A stretch of 12,905 bases of DNA from Gonium pectorale (Eukaryota; Chlorophyta; Chlorophyceae; Chlamydomonadales; Volvocaceae). Below, piece by piece: positions 5,386 through 12,905 of this stretch. The first letter of the stretch is position 1; every line of letters begins with the position of its first letter. The notes below the pieces were generated by a model. That model was not told the DNA's origin, did no database searches, and was given only the letters and a program-made list of their open reading frames with translations. Where the stretch lies: the NCBI GenBank assembly GCA_001584585.1, contig LSYV01000038.1, positions 572,827 through 585,731 of the forward strand, in the 5' to 3' direction. A program made the position numbers and the translations under genes.

Positions 5386-8300
5386 CTGCAGGCGCAGGGC
5401 GGGGAAGTTCGACCGCCGCAAACGTCCACGTGCGTGGGTGTGATAGCATACATGCAGTCGTCGCATGACATCAGATACATGCATACATCATACATACCGC
5501 TCAATACAACCCTTAGCTAGCTCGGCAGTAAGGCGAAGAAGGGCCAATGCACATGCACCCACGACCCACCCATGCACCCACACACCTGAGCATCATCATA
5601 GTGCCGCCGCAGCCGCAGCCGCAGCCGCAGGAGCTCCTGCTGCCAGTTGAGGCGGTCCAGCACGGACGTCGCCAGCGCGACGCAGGCGGGCGGGACGGCC
5701 AGCAGGCCCGCGAACAGGCGCACGCTGCCGCCAAACGCCTGGGAGGGAGGGAGGGAGCGGGCGAGCGGTATGTGGAGATGTAGGAAGAGCAGGCTTACAG
5801 GGGAGAGCGAGGGAGCAAGCGCCGCACGATACTCTTCACCGACAGGTCATTGCAATCGATGCGTGCATCAGCAGGCGGCGGATGGACGAAGGGGTGCGTG
5901 ACGGAGCGGGGGAGGGAGCCGGCGGGTGGGGCGGGCAATCAAGCTCCCCAAACTAGGCTGGAGACACAGGCGCGGTCGGGGCTGTCAGCGCTGGTGCGCC
6001 GACAGCGTGTCTGGGTTTGAGGGAGGGAGCCGGGGTCGCCGGCAAGCTGCTGTACGGACGCCTGGATTCGGATGTACGGACGTACGCCTGGATTCCGGTG
6101 TACGTACATGCGGGGGCTCTCATGGTGGCGACCGGTGGTATGGCGGCTAAGCTATGTGGAAGTGCATGCGAACTCGGCTTCGCCACGCCGAGCGAACATC
6201 CTACCGAGGTGCCCTGCCATATTACGCCCGTATGCATCCTACGGCAACGAATGGAGAGACATGCTTTCCATGACTACATACGGAGCGCGGACGGCCGTAC
6301 ATACCGTAATGAAGATGTGCGCCCCGAGCACCGCGTTGGCCAGCCCCAGGAGGGCGATGGACCGGCCCAGGCTGGTGTGCAGCAGCTCCCAGCCGCGGCG
6401 GAGGGGCGTGAGCGGGCTGGGCGCGGGCCGCAGCCAGGGGTACAGCGCCTGCGAGCGGGGGGGGATGCGCGTGTATGTGCTTCAACCGCCAACCGTCGTC
6501 AACGGCGGCACTCCCCGATACGCCTGCAAACCCCACCCAGCCCCCCACCTGCACGTACAGCAGCGCCATGACGGCGACGCCCAGCGAGCCGTGGCTGTAC
6601 GGCACCTGGGCTAAGGGCGGCAGCACGCCCCGCAGGCGCGTGAAGTTGAGCGCAAAGCCCGCCGTCGCCGTCAGCACGCCCAGCAGCTGCGGGCCGGCGG
6701 GTCAGCACACGAGCAGGCCGCCGCCGCGAACACCCGAGGAAGCAAGCTAAGCCGGGTAGATGCTTGCTTGGCTGGCGGCTCAGGCAGGGCTCCAGGGCTT
6801 CAGCAGTGTTTGTGATACTGCTGATGAGGCGGGATGGACATGTTACGGAGGATGGACGGGAGCGCAGAACGCATCTATCATGAGTACGAGTACGACGAGG
6901 CCAGCAGGCGGATCATCTGCTCGCACGATTACCAGCTAGGCAGCGGTCCCGCTTCTCCGCTCCATCCCTGCCTTGCCGCCATCTCGCTCGCTCGCTCGCT
7001 CACGATCCATTAGCAAGTAAGCATACATACGCACAGGCACACAGTCACGCACGTTGAGCGCGATGTGGCAGGCGAACAGGCGGCCCACTAGGCGCCCCCG
7101 CGGCACCGCATCGTACTCGTCGCCATCGTCGTCCACGGTGACAGCAGCTGGAGCACGTGGCCCCTGCTGCTGCTGCCGCTGCTGCCGCCGCTGCCGCCCA
7201 TCCTCACCATCGCGTCCTCCGCCGCTGCCGCCGCCGCCAGCAGCAGCAGCTGGGGTGTTATTAGTTCTGCCGCTGCCGCCGGTGCTGCTGCTCCGCGCGC
7301 CCGCCATCGCCACCGCCGCTGCCGCTGGTGCTACCGCCGCCGCCGCCGCCCGCCGCCGCCGCGCCTCCACCTCGGCCACAAGGCGGCTGTTCTTGAGCCG
7401 GTTGGCCAGCACGGCCAGCGGCAGCAGCAGGCCGAAGGCGATGGACATAAGGATGCCGTGAACTCGCAGGACAGGTACGGGGTCGTCAATGTCAAGGGCG
7501 CCGCCGTCGGTGTCATCATCTCCGCTGCCGCCGCCGTCGGTGCTGCCGCCGCCACCGATGCCGCCGCCGTCGGTGCTGCCGCCACCGATGCCGCCGCCAG
7601 CGCCGCCGGTGCTGCCTCCACCGCCACCGCCGCCGGTGCTGCCGCCGCTGCCGCTGCTTTTATTGCCGTTGGTGGCCGAGGAGGGCGAGGTGAGCGAGGT
7701 GAGGGCGATGCTTGCCATTCCGCGAGTCGCAGACCTGCATGTTGGGAGCAGACGACGACCGCAGACAACGAACGGCAGCAGGAGGGAAGTGAGGGTATTT
7801 AGGTGCACCGCGCGCTGGCAGGCAACATGGATGAGTGAATGGCAGTTGCTCCTGTGCTACCTGTGCATGTGCGTGTGCGTGCGTGGGCATACCCGCACCC
7901 CTCTCCGCCTTCCACAGCCCCTCCACCCCCCTCTACATCCTCTTCCTTTACCCGCCCCGCATATGCTCCATCCTGTGCATGTGCGTTACGTCATGCGAAT
8001 GTGCGTGCTTGCTTGTGGACATGCTGCAAACAGACTAGGCAAACAGACTAGGCGAGGCAGGCGAGAGAGGCGAGGCAAACAGTCGAACAGTCGAGCAGTC
8101 TGGCATGCTAACCGGCAGCCCAACGACTGTCTGTGCATGTGCGTGCGTGCGTGCGTGCCTTATCACATACGGCGGCCTTATCTTCCAACACCTTCCCGAA
8201 TGGTGCATACGGCGGCGGCCCTGCCCCGTACTGTGTTCTGTGTACAGTACGCACGTACGCATATACGGCGGCCTCCTAACTTATCCCGGCGAGCATGCGT

Positions 8301-10643
8301 CGCCAGGGTCACATACATGCAATGATAATGAGGGGGTGTTGCGTGTCGCGTGTCGCGAGCGTGTGTGTGTGTGAAGGCGACAGAGGCGGCTGCGTCACAG
8401 TCACATCGATACGGTTGGGCCCTGCAGACCCAGCAGCGAAACTGCAGCATTATCGCTCCTTCATGCACATCGCCGCGCCCCTCGCTCGATCTCTATCGCC
8501 CAAGCCCCACCCGCAGCCAGCTGCTGCCTCCACCCCGCCCCGGCAGCAAATGCTCCTCCATCCCCGTTCAGCAGCCACAACCGCCCCGCCGCACCCGTGG
8601 TACTGCATCACGTCGTCGGAGGAGGGGTTCCAGGCGTACAGCAGGTGGTTGCGGCCGCCCTTGACCAGCGGCCGGTCGCAGCGGTCGCTGGCGGCCAGCG
8701 GGCGGCGGAAGGTGACGGTGGTCACCCCGCCCGACTGGCTGCCGGAAATGAGGGTCGCCTGGGAGGCGCAGCCCTGTGCGTGCGTACGGGGGGGGGGAGG
8801 GGGGTTTGAAGGAAACAGGGTTGGAGTGGAGAAGGCTGGACGCCAGCTGCGTCCGCCCGTCGTTGGGTGGATGGAGGGGGTTATTACTCAGTCCGTGGGC
8901 AAGCTGAGCGATGGGGAGGGGCAGGGAGGGCGATCACCGTTGAACCAGCAGCAGCAGGCGGGGCGCCGGTGGATGGGGCGGGGTTTGTGGGGAGCGAGAG
9001 GAGCGTCGATCGAGAGAGAGAATCGCCCGGGAGAGCGCCGCCTGGATGGGAGGCGCAGCCCTGCAGCACGCATACGATACATGGGTGCGGGGGGGGGGCA
9101 GAGAAGAAGGGAAACGGTTCGCGTTGCTGACACCGAGTTGTAGACGACTGTCCTAGTGGCGGTCTTGGTGTAGAGGTTGTCAGCCTGTGAAACCGTATCG
9201 TCAGCAACAACCGAACGTCGCGGCAGCGTACCTGTCCTGATTCAATGTGTGGAGACAGAGGCGAGAGGAGCTGGAATCCCGGCCCGCCCGCCCGAACCAA
9301 CACGCGAACAGACTGGCACAGCACGGACTCGCGAGCGCGAGTCTGCCCAGAAGGACGTTCCCAACCCGGAGGGGGGGGGCACGGAGGGTAGACAGCAGGC
9401 ATGAAATCAATGGGATCAATCGACAGACATAACAATCGACACCATATCACCGCAGGTAGGCGGGTGCATCGTAACCGCTACATCCCGTGCTGTGCGTGGA
9501 TTAAGGTTCCAGCTACGGTAACGGACCACGACCCGTACCGGGCGCGCACGGCAATGGGTTCTCGCAGTTCGGCGCCTCGATTGCGCACTAGCATGCACTT
9601 GCACGCAGCCACGCACCAGCGCCGTATCCGGCTTGGGCGGCGCGAAGCCGTCGGCCCACATGTCGTACAGCGCCGCGCTGCCGTTTCTGCCGTACACACG
9701 TGCCATGAGTATGTCGGCGTCCACCATGGCGGCGCCGGGGCCCGCCGCCACGCCCAGTCCCACCCAGCCGGCGCCCCGGGCCGCGATCTTGATCGATCTC
9801 GACACAAGCACCATACGGCGGTCGGCATCATGTGCGTTGGGCGGTACGTTTGTTCGCGGGTAGGGAACGTACGTGGAAGTCGTGCGAGCAAGGGAACGCG
9901 GCAAGAGTGGAACGATTAATCCCCAATATTCGCAATTCGTCCATGCCCCCCCCGCCTTTGACGGACGTGTAACCTGTAACCTGTAACCTGATTAATCAAT
10001 ATGATTGCCGCTCTTTCCTCCTGTGGAAAGGTCACAGGATGATGGGCGAGAAGGGGCGCAGACATCGGGAGGGACAGACAGCCCTTCCGTGACGAGAACC
10101 ACCGAAACCCTGCCCTGCTCTTGCTTTGGCGAGGCACATGTACGCATATATGGACGCACGAGCGGCATCGCATATTTGCCTGCGCTACCGTAACTGGCGG
10201 AGTCGCTCGGGTACCGGTACCGGCACGCGCCCACACACACGCACCGTAAACGTGATCGTGGCGTTGTCACCTGTGCTGCCGCCGTCGCCTCCGCCATCAT
10301 CGAAGCTCCAGCTGAGGTTGTAGCGCCCCCCGGCCAGTGACACGCGCTGCTGCTGCCCCTGCGCGCCGCCGCCGCCGTCGCTAGCATCGCCGCCGCTGCC
10401 GCTGCTGTCGCCGCCGCCGCCACTGCTGTTGCTGCTGCTGATGTTGGTGCTGCTACGGTCAACGGTTCCGACGGCGGCAGACGGCGCGTCAGTGGCTGCG
10501 GCGGCCGCCGCCAATGCAACCGCTGCGGTAAGCAGCAAGTACCAGCAGAGCAACGTCCCCGCCGCCGTCGGCGGCAGCAGCCAGCAGGGCCGCCCTCGGC
10601 AGCACCCGCTGGCAGCAGGACTCCTCGCGGCCAGCGCTGACAT
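5368..10643 (-). CDS. DOMON domain-cytochrome b561 transmembrane redox protein (8 exons)
   Basis: Exons 10643-10245, 9787-9617, 8773-8595, 7734-7053, 6686-6549, 6448-6305, 5738-5586 and 5385-5368 join in phase to give 627 residues. Residues about 21-50 are a signal sequence. Residues about 100-250 are a DOMON domain (GWVGLGV, M154-V-D-A-D, DRPLVKGG, then QYHG-SATRG), with five N-glycosylation sequons in the N-terminal half. A Gly/Ser/Asp linker (272-334) leads to the b561 core: five helices at about 342-363, 467-487, 508-527, 547-571 and 579-601. The four histidines H342, H473, H509 and H547 are the expected ligands of two b hemes. Family members pass electrons across a membrane, often from ascorbate, with DOMON on the non-cytosolic side; in the related AIR12 a Met and a His bind heme, so M154 and H249 are candidates. 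Spacing H342-H473 is 131 residues against roughly 33 usually, because of a low-complexity insert. An in-frame ATG at 10721 would add 26 residues. Confidence 0.9.
5586..5738 (-). CDS. DOMON-b561 exon 7 (helix 5)
   Basis: After CCCTCCCTCCCAG, 51 codons encode AFGGSVRLFAGLLAVPPACV and the rest of the last helix. An amphipathic basic tail follows with repeated Leu-Arg pairs (CTGCGG repeats), ending HYDDAQ. The donor is CAG/GTGTGT. Confidence 0.88.
6305..6448 (-). CDS. DOMON-b561 exon 6 (helix 4, fourth heme ligand)
   Basis: After a C-rich tract and CTCGCAG, 48 codons encode ALYPWLRP, the basic segment PLRRGWELLH with ligand H547, and the helix TSLGRSIALLGLANAVLG. This matches the family pattern R-x-W-x-x-x-H-x-x-x-G-R. 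The donor is ACG/GTATGT. Confidence 0.92.
6549..6686 (-). CDS. DOMON-b561 exon 5 (helix 2 end, helix 3)
   Basis: After CCCGCAG, 46 codons encode LLGVLTATAGFALNF, completing helix 2, and PYSHGSLGVAVMALLYVQ with heme ligand H509. The donor is CAG/GTGGGG. The intron to exon 6 is only 100 bases. Confidence 0.92.
7053..7734 (-). CDS. DOMON-b561 exon 4 (linker, first two heme-ligand helices)
   Basis: The acceptor is CATGCAG and one base completes the Gly of QYHG. SATRGMASIAL follows, as in the YHG-x-x-RG motif of the family. A Gly/Ser/Thr/Asp linker leads to VHGILMSIAFGLLLPLAVL with H342, then a long Arg/Ala/Gly/Gln-rich insert ending in an acidic DDDGDEYD cluster, then RLFACHIALN with H473. The donor is AAC/GTGCGT, which cuts helix 2 right behind its histidine. 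Confidence 0.9.
7082..7365 (-). repeat. Triplet-expanded coding tract: cytosolic-loop insert
   Basis: Trinucleotide-rich DNA (GCC/GCA/GGC/CAG on the coding strand) encodes about 95 residues between helix 1 and helix 2. In order these are an Arg-then-Ala run, a Gly/Ser/Asn-rich part, an Arg/Gln tract (with four consecutive Gln) and the acidic DDDGDEYD. The lengths are multiples of three and the frame stays open. Confidence 0.85.
7488..7665 (-). repeat. Gly/Ser/Thr/Asp repeat linker between DOMON and b561
   Basis: Imperfect in-frame repeats of GGCGGC-AGCACC-GAC type encode units such as GGGSTDGGG, repeated and ending GDDDTDGG. This forms a flexible acidic linker of about 60 residues between the two domains. 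Confidence 0.9.
8027..8052 (+). repeat. 13-bp tandem duplication in intron 3
   Basis: CAAACAGACTAGG occurs twice, at 8027-8039 and 8040-8052, followed by related AACAGTCGA and AGCAGTC units to about 8100. It lies within intron 3 of the DOMON-b561 gene. Confidence 0.95.
8595..8773 (-). CDS. DOMON-b561 exon 3 (end of DOMON domain)
   Basis: The exon opens after a C-rich tract and CACAG. It encodes SGSQSGGVTTVTFRRPL, SDRCDRPLVKGG and WNPSSDDVMQYHG, the typical DOMON ending. It stops within the Gly codon of QYHG (GG/GTGCGG), and exon 4 supplies the last base. Confidence 0.9.
8760..9063 (-). repeat. Duplicated exon-3 acceptor region (8760-8776 and 9047-9063)
   Basis: A 17-base direct repeat covers the last three intron bases and first 14 exon bases of exon 3. 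The upstream copy in intron 2 also has a poly-C tract and a CAG acceptor before it, so it looks like a full splice acceptor. Downstream of the copy the DOMON sequence does not continue (CATCC follows instead of GGCGA), so it cannot replace exon 3. Confidence 0.8.
9617..9787 (-). CDS. DOMON-b561 exon 2 (DOMON core)
   Basis: The 57 codons include IAARGAGWVGLGV, the hallmark strand of DOMON domains, then AAMVDADILMARV and GFAPPKPDTAL. Joining exon 1 directly gives TFT-IAARGAGW, which reads as a continuous DOMON strand and supports the unusual acceptor TCAAG/ATC. The donor is CTG/GTGCGT. Confidence 0.85.
9968..9988 (+). repeat. TGTAACC heptamer, three tandem copies
   Basis: Three perfect copies lie inside intron 1 of the DOMON-b561 gene, followed at once by the palindrome GATTAATC and AT-rich DNA. 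On the plus strand the unit contains TGTAA, the algal polyadenylation motif; on the gene's own strand it reads GGTTACA. Confidence 0.95.
10245..10643 (-). CDS. DOMON-b561 exon 1 (signal sequence, DOMON start)
   Basis: The ATG at 10643 is followed by a basic stretch and a hydrophobic Leu/Ala core, as in a signal peptide. A Ser/Gly/Asp spacer and the first DOMON strands (RYNLSWSF, DNATITFT) follow. The exon ends ACG/GTGCGT. The upstream in-frame ATG at 10721 has a better context (AAA before ATG) but would bury the signal sequence behind 26 extra residues. I prefer 10643 on protein grounds; the choice is open. Confidence 0.8.
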
Positions 10644-10715
10644 TGGCCGCCGGTAGAGATCGCTTGGGTGCTTTAAGCGGACGCTTTGCAGGTCAAGCGC
10701 CAACCCAGCATTTAG

Positions 10716-10943
10716 AGGCATTTTTCGTTGACCAAGGAGTGGGCGCCAATCGACCGCGCGTCCGCGTCAGCAGCGCGCAACGTTTGCCCGCTTGATTGGA
10801 TTCGCCGTAGCGTCGTAATTTGCGGGGTCGCATTGACACACAGCCGGAATTTCAAGGTCGACGTCAATTCCTCGGCGAACGTTCCTGTGGATGGCGCATG
10901 GTTTCCTTGCGCAGGCGACCCATGGGTCACTTCTCTCAGCTGA
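10716..10943 (+). other. Coding-like frame on both strands upstream of the DOMON-b561 gene
   Basis: On plus, a frame without an ATG runs from 10716 to TGA at 10941-10943 with purine-start codons and a natural-looking mix (RRSVVICGVALTHSRNFKVD). In the same codon register on minus, 10985-10767 is an ATG-started 72-codon frame (with LEIPAVCQCDPANYDAT). Both look better than chance, yet they overlap the expected promoter and 5' untranslated region of the minus-strand gene. Neither matches a family I recognise. One may be a 5' exon or a transposon relic. Confidence 0.2.
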
Positions 10944-11448
10944 CGGCAGGCGCTCACCAGCGGCGATGCGCTCTCGGGCCCCCAACTCAAATTCGCTGCG
11001 AGGACGTGAGGTGAATGAAAATATTCATGAAAGTTCTGAGGTTTTGTGTCCCGCGGGGGAGTGGCGAGGCGGGCACCGAGCAACCAAGCTCAGGAGCTCA
11101 CGCCCCTCACTGGCTACCGGAGGGCTGCTGGTTGATACGGCAGTGGACCCCATGCGTGGGCCCAGGAGGCCCAGGGGCCGGCAAGTTGCCGAGCGAGGAG
11201 GCAGGATCAGTACAAGGCACAGCGGAGATTCTTCAATGCCCGGCTCAAACGTGGGCACACGCGAGCACGCGCTCGCTGCGTGGCTGCACAGCGGGGCCAT
11301 GCCCGACCGACCCGCCGGCAACCAGCCCAGGCCGCCGGGCCACTACCCTCACGCGCGCCAAGCCCCAGCGGCCCAACCCGGGTTCGTTACTTTAGCACCT
11401 GCTAGTGCTGAAACATACATGGATGTTCTGCCTCAGAAGGCATCCTAA
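10891..11448 (+). other. 185-codon open frame overlapped by other open frames
   Basis: An ATG-started frame of 185 residues ends TAA at 11446-11448 (C-terminus YMDVLPQKAS). A second plus frame (11015-11395, start MKIFMKVLRF) and a minus frame (11321-11025) cover the same DNA with similarly plausible composition. Codon use does not choose between them, and no domain or signal peptide is seen. At most one is real. A good donor-like GAC/GTGAGG lies at 11004-11009 and could end an exon here. Confidence 0.2.
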
Positions 11449-11674
11449 TCAGCACCGACTTGCGGACTGCAAATCGCCTTGGTTCTCCTTGAATCATTGC
11501 CCTCGCAACGAGCAAAGCGAATACGGCACCGTGTATGCCTGCCTGCTTGCCAAAACTCAGCGGCCCGCGCACCTCCACGTCCCGCGCTCGTGCTAGCGCG
11601 CGCATTCGCTTCGCCCGGGCGCACAGTCGGGGCGTGGGGCATCGGGCCCAGCGAGCGCCTGCCGCCGGGTGCAA

Positions 11675-11733
11675 GCTCGGGTGCAACAATGCAGAGCAAG
11701 GCCCGGCTCGGGTGCAACAATGCAGAGCAAGGC
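11675..11733 (+). repeat. 31-bp tandem duplication with 28 identical bases
   Basis: GCTCGGGTGCAACAATGCAG plus eight more bases occurs at 11675-11702 and again at 11706-11733. A shorter GGGTGCAA copy lies just before it (11668-11675). The 31-bp period breaks frame, so open frames across it are unlikely to be coding. Confidence 0.95.
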
Positions 11734-11971
11734 TTCGTGCCCGGCGAGCGCCCGCCACGCGTGCGCTTCGCACAGCCAGTGCGCCACGCCACACGCTGCG
11801 CCACGGCACACCGCCCACATCCCGTCCATAATGCATCCGCGCGCAGAAACAGCCCTATGTAAGGCTTGGCCCCCATGACAGCGCCGTGTCCGGCACAGTC
11901 GGCCCCGCTTGTAGGGCTGCCGGCGCCAGCCACCATGCCCTGTGCACCCCCAAGGCCCGCCGCCCCCATCT

Positions 11972-12397
11972 ATGGTGTCAAGGCTTCGCAGACATCCCGG
12001 CACAGCGCCGCCTGGGTTAGGCATGCCCTGTCGGCAGCATAGTGCAGGAGAGCTCATGCCGCAGGGGCTGCGGACATACCACGTGGACCACGTGGACACA
12101 CTCAGCCAGCACGCCGAGTGCGGCATGGCTGAACTTAAGGGCGCCCGTTCACGCCGCATGTACGACAGGTACGTACGGCGGCTCCGCACCGCGCACGCCG
12201 CCACAGCAACACAGCTCGACTACGTATGTAATCGCTTGCTAATCATCCGGCGCGCACGCAAGCCCCCCATGCTCCCTGTCTCGAGTTACGGTAACGAGGG
12301 CCCCAGCTTCGGACGTGCGGCCAGCTTGCCGACAGCGGCCCTGTCACAACTACACACACTGCTGCCTGCCCCCGCGCATGTGCCTCTCGTTTGCTAG
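11972..12397 (+). CDS. Candidate coding frame of 141 residues, unknown function
   Basis: An ATG-started frame ends TAG at 12395-12397. From about residue 30 the translation has a natural balance of residues (RMYDRYVRRLRTAHAATATQ, then LDYVCNRLLIIRRARKPPM) that reads like an amphipathic helix region, and most codons end in C or G. The first 30 residues are Pro-rich and may not be coding. The stop lies within one arm of a diverged direct repeat, and no splice sites or domain were assigned. It could be an exon, a transposon protein piece or chance; I do not recognise it. Confidence 0.25.
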   Translation: MVSRLRRHPGTAPPGLGMPCRQHSAGELMPQGLRTYHVDHVDTLSQHAECGMAELKGARSRRMYDRYVRRLRTAHAATATQLDYVCNRLLIIRRARKPPMLPVSSYGNEGPSFGRAASLPTAALSQLHTLLPAPAHVPLVC

Positions 12398-12571
12398 AAT
12401 TCACAGTTCCTGCCGCTCGGACGTTGGACGCGTGTGGCCCCGGCAGCAGCCCTGCCCCGCCCGCTGGCGACCCATACACACACACACACACACACACACA
12501 ACTGCAGCAGCCCGCCTGCGCCTCTCATTGCTAGGTTGGCCGTTCAAGCATTGGACGCATGTGGCCCCGGC
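12374..12571 (+). repeat. Diverged direct repeats around a CA microsatellite
   Basis: Copies lie at about 12374-12444 and 12514-12571. They share GCCTCTC(G)TTGCTAG-type starts and a 21-base end matching at 20 positions (12424-12444 and 12551-12571). They are separated by a GC-rich spacer and a CA run, with an offset of about 127-138 bp. Confidence 0.85.
12476..12501 (+). repeat. (AC)13 microsatellite
   Basis: Thirteen uninterrupted AC dinucleotides lie between the two diverged direct-repeat copies. The length makes it likely to vary between strains. Confidence 0.98.
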
Positions 12572-12905
12572 CCCGTTTGCACGCGCGAAGGGCAGGGCAT
12601 ATGGTCCTTGACACCACGCGCACGGAAGACCCGCCGTCACTCCGAAAGACACGCCGAGCGCATGTTTCTCCAACACTCCACACGCGACACACAAACCAAA
12701 ACCCAAAACCCCCTGCGCATGGACACGCGCGCGCACACGGTTAGCAGAGAGGATGCCCGCCGTCGCTCGACAAGCACGGCGCACCGCTTGCATTGCTTGA
12801 TTACGGCATTGGCCGCAAAAGGCCAGCGAACGAGCACCGCCACTGCCAACTGCGCTACCCCAATCCAACCACGGTTCTGCAAAGCTCTCACGGATCACAC
12901 TATCT
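12572..12905. other. Right end of window, no gene resolved
   Basis: This is a mixed-composition sequence with open frames of up to about 165 codons on minus (12898-12401, crossing the microsatellite) that lack codon bias. No RNA gene, repeat or mobile-element end is resolved. Confidence 0.4.

Noticed and set aside
7458..8325. Plus-strand open frames over the Gly-rich linker (Pro- and Ala-rich, up to 278 codons)
   Set aside because: They are the antisense of triplet repeats in exon 4 of the DOMON-b561 gene, whose own strand has the family motifs.
9968..9988. TGTAACC repeat as a telomere-like array
   Set aside because: Algal telomere repeats are TTTAGGG or TTTTAGGG; this heptamer differs, has only three copies and lies inside an intron.
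12080..12094. Two CACGTG (G-box) motifs 9 bp apart
   Set aside because: They sit inside an open frame as a short GTGGACCAC-type repeat with no nearby start of a supported gene, so a regulatory role has no support.
11445..12204. Minus-strand open frames of 174 and 203 codons
   Set aside because: They cross the 31-bp tandem repeat (visible as a repeated, frame-shifted peptide), are rich in Cys/Trp/His, and overlap each other and a better plus frame.
12845..12858. tRNA A-box-like sequence on the minus strand (TAGCGCAGTTGGCA)
   Set aside because: The A box fits well, but the D stem pairs at only three of four positions, no proper anticodon arm or T arm with GTTCGANNC follows, and the acceptor stem does not close. 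It is not called as a tRNA; a SINE head cannot be judged from this alone.

Overview
This is nuclear DNA of a chlamydomonadalean (volvocine-type) green alga, or something very close. The evidence is the very high GC content, the split genes with GTGCGT/GTGAGG donors and pyrimidine-tract-CAG acceptors, the Ala/Gly/Pro/Gln triplet expansions inside coding exons, and the many short tandem repeats. There are no bacterial operons, ribosome binding sites, rRNA or CRISPR. The species cannot be named from the sequence.

Layout. (1) Positions 1-2330, plus strand: the 3' end of a gene whose start lies left of the window. Two exons (498-598 and 2141-2330) encode the C-terminus of a single-pass membrane protein. 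The 1.5 kb intron between them carries 20 copies of GGGGC just after its donor, a coding-like reading frame, and partial copies of the exon edges. The 3' end of the gene is itself partly duplicated 140 bp downstream. (2) 2331-4197: GC-rich, repeat-bearing, apparently non-genic DNA, with an 18-bp x4 tandem repeat and one possible retroelement scrap. (3) 4298-4863, plus strand: a tentative small three-exon gene of 95 residues, in a less GC-rich segment. (4) 5368-10643, minus strand: the one gene that can be identified well, an eight-exon DOMON-cytochrome b561 protein with all four core heme-ligand histidines. (5) 10722-12905: several overlapping open frames with coding-like codon patterns but no resolvable gene, a 31-bp tandem repeat, a CA microsatellite and diverged direct repeats. 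This looks like intergenic or transposon-derived DNA.

The DOMON-b561 product should sit in the plasma membrane or an endomembrane, with its DOMON domain outside the cytosol and five transmembrane helices carrying two b hemes. Proteins of this family pass electrons across membranes, often from ascorbate. This copy is unusual for a roughly 95-residue low-complexity insert in the loop between the first two heme-binding helices.

No new multi-gene system is evident. The most distinctive pattern is that short diverged copies of exon edges (splice site plus first or last coding bases) recur inside neighbouring introns in both well-supported genes. These could act as decoy splice sites or record local tandem duplication. 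All exon models come from reading splice motifs, phase and protein-family fit by eye; no transcript or database evidence was available.
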